Origin: Solirubrum puertoriconensis | Lineage (GTDB): Bacteria; Bacteroidota; Bacteroidia; Cytophagales; Hymenobacteraceae | NCBI RefSeq assembly: GCF_001483135.1 | Contig: NZ_LNAL01000006.1 | Location: 1,228,218-1,292,217, forward strand | Direction of reading: 5' to 3' | Length of the DNA: 64,000 bases | In this document: positions 25,992 through 35,231 of the stretch, one piece after another | Layout of the letters: each line of letters begins with the position of its first letter | How positions within the stretch are numbered: the first letter of the stretch is position 1 | The notes under the pieces: model-generated | The model's database searches: none | What the model saw: the letters and a program-made list of their open reading frames with translations, nothing else | Told to the model about the DNA's origin: nothing | Program-made: the position numbers and the translations under genes

Positions 25992-28106
25992 ATGCAAGCT
26001 CCCACCGCTCTGGAAACCTCCGAAACCGATTTTACCACGGCCTTGGCCGCCCATCCCGACCGCGCCACGTTGCTGCGGGCGTATCGCCTGATGCAAACGT
26101 CGGCGGCTATGGCCCGTTTGTACGAAGAAAACAAGGCCGTAACGGCTAAGTACGTGCACGCCACGGCCCGCGGCCACGAGGCCATTCAGCTGGCCGCTGC
26201 ATTTCAGCTGCTCGAAACCGACTATTGCGCTCTGTACTACCGCGACGACGCCTTTATGCTCGGCCTAGGTATTACGCCTTACGAGCTGATGCTGCAGCTA
26301 ATGGCGAAGCGCGACGACCCGTTTTCGGGTGGGCGCACCTACTACTCGCACCCCTCGCTGCGGCGACCGGGCGTGCCGGTAATTCCGCACCAAAGCTCGG
26401 CTACGGGCATGCAAGCCATTCCGGCTACAGGCATGGCCCACGGCCTGCATTACCTCGAGGGCCAGGGCCTGCTGCAAACAGCCGAGCAGCAGCCCGTGGT
26501 GCTGTGCTCGATTGGTGATGGCGCCATGACGGAAGGTGAGGTAGCCGAAGCCCTCCAGATGGCAGTGCTGCACCAATTGCCTATGGTGTACCTGGTGCAG
26601 GACAATGAGTGGGGTATCTCAGCTACTGGTCGTGAGATGCGCGCCATGGATGCCTACGAGTTTGCGGCTGGCTTTAAGGGCCTGCACCGCTTGCATTGCG
26701 ACGGCGCCGATTTCGTGGACAGCTTTGCCACCATGCACGCGGCCGTGCAGCACGTGCGCCAAACGCGCGGACCGGTGCTGGTGCATGCTAAGTGCCCGCT
26801 CCTAGGTCATCACACCAGCGGCGTGCGGCGCGAATGGTACCGGGGCGAGGACCTTACTCAGCACCAGCAAAACGACCCGCTGCCGCGCTTCCACCAGCAG
26901 TTGCTCACCGAGGGCTTTACCGAAGGGGAGCTAGGCTACGCTACCGCTCAGGCGCAAACTACCGTACAGGAGGATTACGCTCGGGCATTGGCTGCTCCCA
27001 ACCCCGATCCGGCTACGTTTACTGACCATGAGTTTGCGCCGGCAGCCGTTACGGAAGAGGCGGGTGAGCGTAGCCCCGCCGGCGCCGACAAAGCCATTAT
27101 GGTGGATGCGGCCCTGCACGCCGTCGACGACATTCTGCGCGAATTTCCGGAGGCCCTGTTCTACGGCCAGGATGTAGGCGGCGAGCTAGGCGGCGTATTC
27201 CGCGAAGCAGCGCTGCTGGCCAAAAAGTACGGCGACGCGCGGGTATTCAACACGCCCATTCAGGAAGCCTACATAGTGGGCAGCACGGCGGGTATGTCGG
27301 CGGTAGGTGCCAAACCGATTGTCGAAATCCAGTTCGCCGACTACATATGGCCTGCCCTGAACCAGTTGGTTGAGGAACTCAGCAAATCGTGCTACCTCTC
27401 CAACGGCAAGTTTCCGGTACAATCTCTGATCCGTGTGCCCATTGGGGCGTATGGCGGAGGCGGTCCGTACCACTCTGGCTCGGTGGAAAGCACGTTGCTT
27501 ACCATTCGGGGCATTAAGGTAGTGTACCCCTCCAACGCGGCCGATATGAAAGGCTTAATGCGCGCCGCATTCCTCGACCCAAACCCGGTGGTAATGCTGG
27601 AGCACAAGGGGTTGTACTGGAGTAAGGTGCCCGGCACCGAGGATGCTAAAACCGTTGAGCCTGCTGCCGGCTACGTAGTGCCCCTAGGCAAGGCCAACGT
27701 GGTGCAAGAGGCCTCAGCCGAGAAGCTACAGCAAGGCGACACCTGTGTAGTGATTACCTACGGCATGGGTGTGTACTGGGCCAAAACCGCCAGCAAGCAC
27801 CTACCCGGCCAAGTTGAAATCCTCGACCTGCGCACCCTAAATCCGCTCGATTGGGAAGCGGTGCAAGCTGCTACGTTGCGGCACGGCAAAGTGCTGGTGC
27901 TTACTGAGGAGCCCCTGATGAACTCCTTCGCTGAGTCGTTGGCCGGGCGTATTCAGCGCCACTGCTTCCAGCAGCTCGATGCACCGGTGTTTACCTTAGG
28001 TGCCGCTAACCTGCCTGCTATTGCTCTGAACGTAGAGCTCGAGAAGCAGATGCTGCCCAACGCTGAGAAGGTGTTTGCTGCTATCGAGGAGTTGCTGGCT
28101 TACTAG
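25992..28106 (+). CDS. fused alpha/beta E1 of branched-chain 2-oxoacid dehydrogenase
   Basis: 704 residues. The N-terminal alpha half (to about 345) holds the TPP site 'GDGAMTEGEVAEALQMA' with 'YLVQDNEWGIS', plus 'YYRDDAFMLGLGI' and 'SHPSLRRPG'. The C-terminal beta half (about 365-704) has 'PEALFYGQDVG', 'GVFREA', 'VGSTAGMSAVGAKPIVEIQF', 'GPYHSGSVESTLLTIRGIKV' and 'VLTEEPLMNSFAESLAGRI'. It decarboxylates branched-chain 2-oxoacids and acylates the E2 lipoate. The single-chain form is typical of Bacteroidota. E2 and E3 genes are not adjacent. An earlier in-frame ATG is unlikely, as the family starts near 25992. Confidence 0.93.
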   Translation: MQAPTALETSETDFTTALAAHPDRATLLRAYRLMQTSAAMARLYEENKAVTAKYVHATARGHEAIQLAAAFQLLETDYCALYYRDDAFMLGLGITPYELMLQLMAKRDDPFSGGRTYYSHPSLRRPGVPVIPHQSSATGMQAIPATGMAHGLHYLEGQGLLQTAEQQPVVLCSIGDGAMTEGEVAEALQMAVLHQLPMVYLVQDNEWGISATGREMRAMDAYEFAAGFKGLHRLHCDGADFVDSFATMHAAVQHVRQTRGPVLVHAKCPLLGHHTSGVRREWYRGEDLTQHQQNDPLPRFHQQLLTEGFTEGELGYATAQAQTTVQEDYARALAAPNPDPATFTDHEFAPAAVTEEAGERSPAGADKAIMVDAALHAVDDILREFPEALFYGQDVGGELGGVFREAALLAKKYGDARVFNTPIQEAYIVGSTAGMSAVGAKPIVEIQFADYIWPALNQLVEELSKSCYLSNGKFPVQSLIRVPIGAYGGGGPYHSGSVESTLLTIRGIKVVYPSNAADMKGLMRAAFLDPNPVVMLEHKGLYWSKVPGTEDAKTVEPAAGYVVPLGKANVVQEASAEKLQQGDTCVVITYGMGVYWAKTASKHLPGQVEILDLRTLNPLDWEAVQAATLRHGKVLVLTEEPLMNSFAESLAGRIQRHCFQQLDAPVFTLGAANLPAIALNVELEKQMLPNAEKVFAAIEELLAY

Positions 28107-28127
28107 CAGATTGGGTTTTTGTTTATG

Positions 28128-28163
28128 ACAAGGGGCCATGCCTATTAAGGCATGGCCCCTTGT
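28128..28163 (+). terminator. E1 gene terminator
   Basis: Perfect 16-bp stem with ATTA loop, T-rich after (TATTTCAC), 20 bases after the stop. Confidence 0.8.
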
Positions 28164-28287
28164 ATTTCACAACATCATCTGTTGAAATGATCTAGGTTTT
28201 ATGTCTGCATACACAATTAGCTAAGTGCGTCCGGTGTGTCTACTTGGTTCCGCTCATTAAGCACAGGCTTTTGGCTGGCTAAGCACC

Positions 28288-28329
28288 AAAAGAAAAGCGG
28301 CTGCCGAGTTCGGCAGCCGCTTTTCTTTT
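28288..28329 (-). terminator. terminator of the T9SS surface protein gene
   Basis: Perfect 20-bp stem with AAAAGAAAAG/CTTTTCTTTT ends, just downstream of the reverse-strand gene. Nothing else is visible in 28164-28344. Confidence 0.88.
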
Positions 28330-28344
28330 TCGGTTTTGCGAAGC

Positions 28345-31300
28345 TTACATCTTCACAAACTTCAGCACGTGGTTCTGGCCATTGCCGCTTACGCGCACCA
28401 CGTAAGTGCCTTTCGCAAAGCGGCTGGCTTGCAGCGATACTTGTTCACCGCCTTTGCCTTCTAGGCGAGCAACATTGCGGCCTTCAGCACCTAGGATTTC
28501 GACCGAGTAGGTACCCTGTGGTAGGCTCGTCAAATCGAGCTTAGCATCCTCGGCAGAGGGGTTGGGGTAAACCACAACCAAGCTGGTTTTCGAACCCGCG
28601 AACATCACCGTCTGGATGTTGCTGTAAGTGCTCTTGCCGTCGGCATCAACCTGGCGCAGGCGGTAGTAGCGCAGACCGGCAACCTTACCAGCGCCTTTGT
28701 CAACAAAGCGGTAATCGTTGCGGCGGTTGCTGTTGCCAGCACCAGCCACGCGGCCTACTTTCTCGAAGTTCACCCCGTCGCTCGAGCGCTCCAGCTCAAA
28801 GCCTGCATTGTTCTTCTCCTGAGCGGTAGCCCAGGTGAGCAGACCATCAAGGCCATTAGCGCGAGCCTGGAATTCAATCAGCTCAACCGGCAGCGGTACA
28901 GCAATGAGGTTCGAGCGGAACATTGCCTCCGTAGCGCTAGCAGCCTTAGGAGCCGTAGAGGGCGCACCACCGTAGGCCGGATCGTAAATATCCACGAGGC
29001 CGTTGAAGTTGTCGTCGTGGAAGTACGTGCTATTGATGTCGAGGAAGTTGGGAATGTCGTCGTTGTCCGAATCCTGCAGGAATGGCGAGTTCACCGTTCC
29101 GCTACCGGGTACTACTACAGGGTAGTACGATGCTTTCGAGGGGTTGTTTACGGCAAACAAACGAGCCAAGGCGACAATCTCATCACCCGCTCTTCCATCG
29201 CGGTCGGTATCAAATCCCTCCGTCCAGTCGGCGGTTTGCTGATAGATGGGTAGGTTAACGCGGGTAGCGTTGTCGCCATCTGAGTCATTGTCAAACATGT
29301 CAGCGGCAGAGCTGCCGCCTGAGTTCACAGGTGTGCCAATGGCTGAACCTCCGTTATTAGGATCATAAATGTCGCGGAGGCCGTCGCCGTCCGAATCGCG
29401 GTTGAACAGTGTAGTGTTAGCCTTGCGCGTGTCGTAAAGAGCGGTAGTTTGCACCTCAATCTCATCGCTGATGCCGTCGTTATCCGAATCAACGTCAAGG
29501 AAATTGTAGTTGCGTGCTGTCTGGGAGTTACCGCTTACAGTAGCGGTGCGTACGTCAGCATCGTTGTCGGTGAGCGTATATCTGCTTACACCGTTTTCGG
29601 TCTCGACGTTGCCGTTGTTTCGATAACTGATTGTTTGCTTAACAGCATCAGGCAGTCCATTACTACCAACACTAGAGGCACTAGTAGAAGTAGTTGAGGC
29701 CATGTATCGCGCGAACGAAGGATTATAAGCACTGCTTCTAGTGCCTCCGTTATAGCTTTCACTGAAGGTAAACACAGTCGAGTTTCCATTTGCTTCAACA
29801 GCATCAGGTAAACCATCGCCATCCGAATCTAAGTCAAAGTGATTCGGTACACCGTCACGGTCCGTGTCAAAAAAGTCATTGACACCATCGTTGTTGGTAT
29901 CCAGGAAAGCTCCCAACACTGGGTGAACAAAGTCTACATCCAAGTATTGAATGGGAGATGATGCATCCGCAAAGCTGCTAGGATCGATGTTGGCTGCGCC
30001 TGTGCCACCCGGAGTCGTAGCTTCCACTACATCCAGTATACCATCGTTGTCATCATCGATGTCGGTTGCATCCGTAATGCCGTCGTTGTCGTTATCGCAA
30101 GCTGAGCTGTAGGTAAACTCCGTGTCGCCAACAAATACCGAAAAACCGTAAGTCCAGGTGTTTACTGTGTAGTTGTTACCCTCGTCGTTGGTTGTGCCCC
30201 AGGCGTGAGTGCCGGTGGTCGAACTCACCCCCGATAGCTGTGCAGTCCGGTTAGTGAAGTTCGTGAGGTTGGTATCGTCCCAATAAAGCAGATCGTAGTT
30301 GTTGCCGTTGGCAGGACGGATGTTTCGCACCCGGAAACCATCGGGGTTACCTTCCGCATCATACACCGGAAAGTTAACCGGTGCACCAAAGCTGGTAAAG
30401 TCAAAGCGGATGGTGGTGCCTACAGCAACTTGCGTGCCTGTAGGGGCAACCCCGTCTGCGTCTGCGGCAGCCTTGCGACGTCCGTTCCACACAACCGTGT
30501 TAGGTACACCAGCTTGAAGTGTCTGGCGCAGCAAAGGCTCGTCGGCGTCGCGCACATTGTCGCGGTCGATGTCGATCAGAATATCGAACTGACCGGTTTC
30601 GGCGCTTTGCGTTGTAAAGGCTACCTCGGTAACGCCATTGCGGCAATACGGGCGAGGCGTTACGCTTACCGTAGGAGTCGGCGCACTAGGCCAAACCGCT
30701 GGGTCGGGGTCGTTTACAAACGCAGGGTACTGCGTGTAGCTGGTGCGGGTAGTTTGGCTACGACGACGAGCTTCAATGGTAGTACCTACGGCCGTAGTTG
30801 AACCGAATTCGTTGGCTACGAAGTAGAACGAGAGCGGGCGCATGCCAGCTAGCTCCACTTCCTTCACGTAGTATTGCCCCGGAGCCTGCCGGCTCTCAAC
30901 CATGGGGTAGAGCTTGAAGGTAGACGAGAGGCGGTTCTGAAAGTTGTTGGTACCGCCAGAGTTACCGGCAAAGAAGCCCCAGTGCTTGCTATACAGGCGC
31001 CCAGGTTTTTCTACGCCATTAGCTCGTACAGTGAAGTCCCAGAAGTCATAAGCGGAGCGCCTGTTGGTATCCGTCATGTTTTCCTCACCAACCTGGGTAA
31101 ACTCCACGTAAAACTCCTGCGGTGCACCGGTGTTGTTGGTGTATACCAATGCGTTGTAACCGCCAGCAGTAGGTTGTGGGCCGGCGAAGGCTTCTGCAGC
31201 CGTATTGATAACCCCCTGCTGCTGAAGCAGGGTTGATTGGCCTACGCTACTGGGGTCGCGTGAAAGTACATTTTGCTTAACGATCTGACCTGCACCGGCG

Positions 31301-31668
31301 CCGTAACGCAACGTAATTACTAGGTCGCTCTGTGCAACACCCGTAGCCGCAGGATCGATTGGAATTCGGTGCACGCCGTAGTAAAGCGTTTCGCCGGGCT
31401 CCATGTGGATGTACATCCGATAGTCGGCAGAAAATGCTTCACCCGTAGGACCAGTCCATGAAGCGGGCTTAAGGAAGCCCAGCGACACGTTGATACCATT
31501 CAACAAGTTATCATCGTGCGAGAGGTAACCCGAACGGGTGTTGGTCGGATCCGTAAGGGATACGTCGTTGGTGTTCGGTGTTAGTTGCTTCGAACCCTCA
31601 GCCCAAACCCACTGCGGGGACATGACCCAGAGCGCGGCGAAGCCTAGGCCTAGTAAAGATGTTTTCAT
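28345..31668 (-). CDS. T9SS-exported surface protein with thrombospondin-3 Ca-binding repeats
   Basis: 1107 residues from the ATG at 31668 (a TTG lies two codons earlier). Signal peptide (1-23). After a beta-rich N-terminal half come many Asp-rich thrombospondin type 3 Ca-binding loops (about 530-930), such as 'DNDNDGITDATDIDDDNDGI', 'DTDRDGVPNHFDLDSDGDG' and 'DVDSDNDGISDEIEV'. A fibronectin-like segment follows ('FELERSSDGVNFEKVG'), and a C-terminal type A sorting domain begins 'VVVYPNPSAEDAKLDL', ending 'GTYVVRVSGNGQNHVLKFVK'. The protein should pass the outer membrane by T9SS and be anchored or released. No substrate or enzyme domain recognised. Confidence 0.9.
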   Translation of the reverse strand: MKTSLLGLGFAALWVMSPQWVWAEGSKQLTPNTNDVSLTDPTNTRSGYLSHDDNLLNGINVSLGFLKPASWTGPTGEAFSADYRMYIHMEPGETLYYGVHRIPIDPAATGVAQSDLVITLRYGAGAGQIVKQNVLSRDPSSVGQSTLLQQQGVINTAAEAFAGPQPTAGGYNALVYTNNTGAPQEFYVEFTQVGEENMTDTNRRSAYDFWDFTVRANGVEKPGRLYSKHWGFFAGNSGGTNNFQNRLSSTFKLYPMVESRQAPGQYYVKEVELAGMRPLSFYFVANEFGSTTAVGTTIEARRRSQTTRTSYTQYPAFVNDPDPAVWPSAPTPTVSVTPRPYCRNGVTEVAFTTQSAETGQFDILIDIDRDNVRDADEPLLRQTLQAGVPNTVVWNGRRKAAADADGVAPTGTQVAVGTTIRFDFTSFGAPVNFPVYDAEGNPDGFRVRNIRPANGNNYDLLYWDDTNLTNFTNRTAQLSGVSSTTGTHAWGTTNDEGNNYTVNTWTYGFSVFVGDTEFTYSSACDNDNDGITDATDIDDDNDGILDVVEATTPGGTGAANIDPSSFADASSPIQYLDVDFVHPVLGAFLDTNNDGVNDFFDTDRDGVPNHFDLDSDGDGLPDAVEANGNSTVFTFSESYNGGTRSSAYNPSFARYMASTTSTSASSVGSNGLPDAVKQTISYRNNGNVETENGVSRYTLTDNDADVRTATVSGNSQTARNYNFLDVDSDNDGISDEIEVQTTALYDTRKANTTLFNRDSDGDGLRDIYDPNNGGSAIGTPVNSGGSSAADMFDNDSDGDNATRVNLPIYQQTADWTEGFDTDRDGRAGDEIVALARLFAVNNPSKASYYPVVVPGSGTVNSPFLQDSDNDDIPNFLDINSTYFHDDNFNGLVDIYDPAYGGAPSTAPKAASATEAMFRSNLIAVPLPVELIEFQARANGLDGLLTWATAQEKNNAGFELERSSDGVNFEKVGRVAGAGNSNRRNDYRFVDKGAGKVAGLRYYRLRQVDADGKSTYSNIQTVMFAGSKTSLVVVYPNPSAEDAKLDLTSLPQGTYSVEILGAEGRNVARLEGKGGEQVSLQASRFAKGTYVVRVSGNGQNHVLKFVKM

Positions 31669-31714
31669 ATACAACTATGGTGGATGAAAGCTTGACCCAA
31701 TCTGAGTTCATCCT

Positions 31715-31758
31715 GATAGTGGTATAATCCAAATTATAGTTTGGTATCAACCACTATC
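31715..31758. promoter_or_regulatory. inverted repeat in the surface-protein promoter region
   Basis: GATAGTGG at 31715-31722 is repeated in inverse at 31751-31758, around an AT-rich core with ATAAT-CCAA-ATTAT. On the reverse strand the core contains TATAATTTG, near the -7 consensus, so the repeat brackets a probable promoter. The rest of the gap 31669-31873 is AT-rich with no gene. Confidence 0.4.
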
Positions 31759-31873
31759 GGATAAAAAACAGAGTTGTTCAGACAACAAAACTAGGTGTTT
31801 AGATAACATAGCAATTGCACACTAAGAGATTTAACACAATTTTTATAAAAACACTTGGGTTATTGAATAATCT

Positions 31874-34363
31874 TTAGAAAGGATAACCAATTCCAATATT
31901 GAGTCGCAGGTTATTGCTGCTGGCAGCGTTGAAGATGGTGGCTTTGGGCAGTACATACCGACTGCCAACGGGCTGGGTAGGGTCGTATACCTTGGCCGCA
32001 AAATCCAGGCGAACAATGAGGAAGGTAAAGTCGAGGCGCAAACCCAAGCCCGAGCCTACCGCAAATTCTTTGTAGAAGCGGTTCAACTCGAAATCGGCAC
32101 CGGGACGTTGCGGATCGGCGTCTAGCGTCCAGACGTTGCCAAAATCGGTGAAGGCAGCACCGTAGATGTAGTCGTAAATAGGAAATCGGTATTCGAGGCT
32201 GCCCTCAAGCAGCAGTTCACCGGGTTGTTCTATCGATTCACTGCGTACCAGCTGTGGGTTGCGGTACGAGCCCACTCCCAAGCGCCTAGGTAACCAAGCC
32301 CGTACGCTGGAGCCACCGCCCGCAAACATGTACCGGTCGTAGGGGATAATGGCAGCGGAGCGGAACGGTTCGGTAATCGTGTCGCGGATTTGGGTGCGGG
32401 TGAGGGCTCGAGCCAACCCAGCATTCAGGCGCCATACCACATACTGCTGGGGAGTAAGCTTATGATAGCGGCGGTAATCAGCACTCAGGCGCACAAAGTC
32501 GTATACCTTGATGTTGGTATTTTGCTGCCCGATACGGCCCGACGACAGCTCATCGGTGCGGGTGTAGAGGCTCCGACCTAGGCCCCCGATTTCGGCAAAC
32601 AGGCGTAGGTAGCGCGCATCCTGCGTCTGGTTGAAATCGTTGGTGTTGTAGAGCATGGTGGCGTTGGCGCTGGGCACCAATACCGATTGGAAGCTCCGGA
32701 GCAAGGCTTGGCCATTGGGTTGCCGTTCGAGCCTTCTCCTGAACGTGTTATCAAAGGCCGAAGTGTTGATTAGGCTGATATCGAGCGGCGTGAGGATAAA
32801 CTGCTTATAACCGCTGTGCTGCCAGATGTAGTCATAGGTGAATTCCAGGTTGGTACGCGTGTACTCTTGGCGTTTTACGTAAGTAAAGGCTGAGCTTAGG
32901 CGTGTGCGGGGGCTATACCGCGTGAATAGCTCGTTGGAATGCCACGGCAACAAGAACTGCGGCAGCGTAAGGTTGATGTTGACTCCAAGCTGTGTCGTCA
33001 GCTGATTACCTACTTCCTCACGCAGGCTATCCTGGGCCAGGATGTATTGCCCTTCAAGACCTGCTCGCAGGCCTACATCCAGCACTTCGGCCCCGCCGAA
33101 TGCATTGCGCACCCGTACCCGAAAATTGCCGAAGGGGCCAGGTAAGCCGGCCACGTAAGTGCCGCCCAGTTCGGTGGTTTCCTGAAATCGTTTCATGGGT
33201 GTGGTGCTCACCACGGCGTCGAGTTGCCCAAACCTAACAGAGTCGGCCGAGGCCTCTACTTTCTGGTAGTTTACACCGGCAAAGCGAAACACATCCATAC
33301 CCGAGAGCTGCCGCTGGGTTTGGATGGTGTTTCGCAGGCTGTACCGGTCGCCGGGGCGCACGGAGAGTTTTCGATCGAGGATGCGGGTGCTGAACCTATG
33401 GTTATAAGCCAGGTAGTACACGCCGTTGCGCCGCACGGTATCGCGCTGCATACCGAAGCGGTTTAGGCCCGCGTCGGTGACAAAGTTGACTTTGCGAACC
33501 GAATACACACGGTGTGCTTGCTGGCCGGGCGGGTTGGCAACTTGCAACAGCAGCCGTACGGTGTAGGGCTCAAAACTGGTATCGGCCTCTAGGGTTACGT
33601 ATTGCTGCCGGAAGTCGTAATAACCGGCGTTTTTCAGCACCGATTCGATGCGCGACCGTTCGCGGCCAATTAACTCCTCGTTGTAGGCTTGACCCACGCG
33701 CAGCAGCGAGCGACTCGAATCGGCCCGGATGGCTTTGGCTACCGCAGAGTCGGCGATGTCGTAGCGCAGTTGGCTTACCAAAAACGGCTGGCCCTCGTGG
33801 ATGCGGTAAGTAACCGTTACCCGGCGGTTGCGCGCCGTGTCTGACGCCGCCACCCGCGAGCGAAAATACCCATGCGAGCGAAGGTAGATGCGCATCTGAT
33901 CGGCCGTTACGCTCGTGAGCGTCGAGTCGTATACCACGGGGGCTTGACCTAGGCGCATGATGGCGTTGCCTTGCTCCAGTACCTGCTGCTGGTGCTGCAC
34001 CTTTCGTTCGCGCTTTTGCAGCAGTTTGCCCACCTTCACCGAGTCGGTTTTGGCCTCGGCAATTAGGGCGGCGTACTTGGCGCGGGTGGCTGCCAAACGG
34101 GCCTCGGCGCGCTCGGGGCTATAAAAGGTGTAGCCGAGGTTATAAATTGCGAGCAGCGGAACCGGAAATTTGCGGTTGGGCTCTTGCCGATACAGCGACG
34201 CCAATGCGTCGCGGTCGGTGCGGTTTACGCCTTCAAGCTTTACTTCCGAAAGCAATTGCTGGCGCGGGCCAAGCAGCCGCATGGGCGAGCAGCTTGCCAG
34301 CAGCGTTGCCGATACAATACCTAACGTTGTCCAGGAGGCCTTGCGAGGCGGCCAGGGTAGCAT
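31874..34363 (-). CDS. tamL: TamL-type lipidated Omp85 protein
   Basis: 829 residues from the ATG at 34363. Lipobox LLASC (Cys25) makes it a lipoprotein. POTRA-like repeats fill the N-terminal half (about 40-440: 'LRSHGYFRSRVAAS', 'ESVLKNAGYYDFRQQYV', 'VRKVNFVTDAGLNRFG'). The C-terminal half is an Omp85 16-strand barrel with 'PFRSAAIIPYDRYMFAGGGS' leading to the conserved 'GGSSVRAWLPRRLG' element and ending in aromatic Phe. Known Bacteroidota proteins of this type, TamL, replace TamA and partner with TamB. No tamB gene is adjacent. It diverges from the SpoU gene with 12 bases between start codons. Confidence 0.88.
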   Translation of the reverse strand: MLPWPPRKASWTTLGIVSATLLASCSPMRLLGPRQQLLSEVKLEGVNRTDRDALASLYRQEPNRKFPVPLLAIYNLGYTFYSPERAEARLAATRAKYAALIAEAKTDSVKVGKLLQKRERKVQHQQQVLEQGNAIMRLGQAPVVYDSTLTSVTADQMRIYLRSHGYFRSRVAASDTARNRRVTVTYRIHEGQPFLVSQLRYDIADSAVAKAIRADSSRSLLRVGQAYNEELIGRERSRIESVLKNAGYYDFRQQYVTLEADTSFEPYTVRLLLQVANPPGQQAHRVYSVRKVNFVTDAGLNRFGMQRDTVRRNGVYYLAYNHRFSTRILDRKLSVRPGDRYSLRNTIQTQRQLSGMDVFRFAGVNYQKVEASADSVRFGQLDAVVSTTPMKRFQETTELGGTYVAGLPGPFGNFRVRVRNAFGGAEVLDVGLRAGLEGQYILAQDSLREEVGNQLTTQLGVNINLTLPQFLLPWHSNELFTRYSPRTRLSSAFTYVKRQEYTRTNLEFTYDYIWQHSGYKQFILTPLDISLINTSAFDNTFRRRLERQPNGQALLRSFQSVLVPSANATMLYNTNDFNQTQDARYLRLFAEIGGLGRSLYTRTDELSSGRIGQQNTNIKVYDFVRLSADYRRYHKLTPQQYVVWRLNAGLARALTRTQIRDTITEPFRSAAIIPYDRYMFAGGGSSVRAWLPRRLGVGSYRNPQLVRSESIEQPGELLLEGSLEYRFPIYDYIYGAAFTDFGNVWTLDADPQRPGADFELNRFYKEFAVGSGLGLRLDFTFLIVRLDFAAKVYDPTQPVGSRYVLPKATIFNAASSNNLRLNIGIGYPF

Positions 34364-34375
34364 CACAAACAAAGA

Positions 34376-35125
34376 ATGGTTTCGAAAGCCGTTGCCAAAT
34401 ACGTGCAGCAACTGCACCAGAAAAAATATCGCCAACGCACGGGTGCCTTTTTGGTTGAAGGCGCAAAAAGCGTGCGCGAGCTGCTAAGTTCAGGACTTCG
34501 CGTGGAACGGTTGCTGCTCACGGCAGAGTTTGCCGCTTCGCCCGACCTGCCAGCCCTGCTCAAAGGTGTTTCCGTTGAGGTGGTATCGGCCGACGAACTG
34601 ACCCGCCTAGGTACCCTGCAGCACAACGACACGGCCCTGGCCATAGCCCATATTCCCGACGAAGTGCCGCTGGTCGCCAAGCCGGGGCACCTGCTGTTGG
34701 CGCTCGACCAAGTGCGCGACCCAGGCAACGTAGGTACTCTCATTCGGCTAGCCGATTGGTACGGCCTAGGAGGCGTTGTGTTGTCGGAAACCTGTGCCGA
34801 TGCCTGGAACCCCAAAACCGTGGCCGCCACGATGGGCTCGTTTACGCGGGTGCGGGTATGGCAACGCAGCTTGCCCGAGTGGCTAGCCGGCTTGCCCAAA
34901 GATTTGCCCGTATACGGGGCCGATCTGCACGGCGACAACGTGCACCGCCAGCAGCTTACCCCCAAAGGTGTGTTGGTGATGGGCAGCGAATCGCACGGGC
35001 TCACTCCCGAGGTTGAGGCTTGCTTAACCCAGCGCCTGCACATACCTGGGCAGGGCGGTGCCGAAAGCCTGAATGTCGCCATTTCAGCTGCTATTCTGCT
35101 GGATAACTTCTTCCGGCACCTCTAA
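34376..35125 (+). CDS. TrmH/SpoU-family RNA 2'-O-methyltransferase
   Basis: 249 residues. N-terminal substrate-binding domain ('KKYRQRTGAFLVEGAKSVRE', about 16-35) and a C-terminal SPOUT knot with all three motifs: 'LALDQVRDPGNVGTLIRLAD' (about 108-127), 'VLVMGSESHGLTPEV' (about 201-215), and 'IPGQGGAESLNVAISAAILL' (about 223-242). It methylates a ribose in rRNA or tRNA using SAM; target unknown. Transcribed alone, back to back with tamL. Confidence 0.94.
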   Translation: MVSKAVAKYVQQLHQKKYRQRTGAFLVEGAKSVRELLSSGLRVERLLLTAEFAASPDLPALLKGVSVEVVSADELTRLGTLQHNDTALAIAHIPDEVPLVAKPGHLLLALDQVRDPGNVGTLIRLADWYGLGGVVLSETCADAWNPKTVAATMGSFTRVRVWQRSLPEWLAGLPKDLPVYGADLHGDNVHRQQLTPKGVLVMGSESHGLTPEVEACLTQRLHIPGQGGAESLNVAISAAILLDNFFRHL

Positions 35126-35140
35126 GCCCAAGCATCGGCC

Positions 35141-35190
35141 AAAACACGAAACGCGGTGCGCTGTAGTTAGCGCACCGCGTTTCGCGTTTT
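35141..35190. terminator. bidirectional terminator
   Basis: 22-bp stem with one G-U pair, A4 and T4 ends, between convergent genes. Confidence 0.9.
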
Positions 35191-35231
35191 GGAACGACTC
35201 CCTAGGTCGGAAGCTGTTTCTGGGCTCGGGA

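Noticed and set aside
28345..31668. Repeated Asp-rich codons considered as a DNA repeat or CRISPR-like array
   Set aside because: The repeats encode thrombospondin type 3 loops of unequal spacing and are protein-level repeats.
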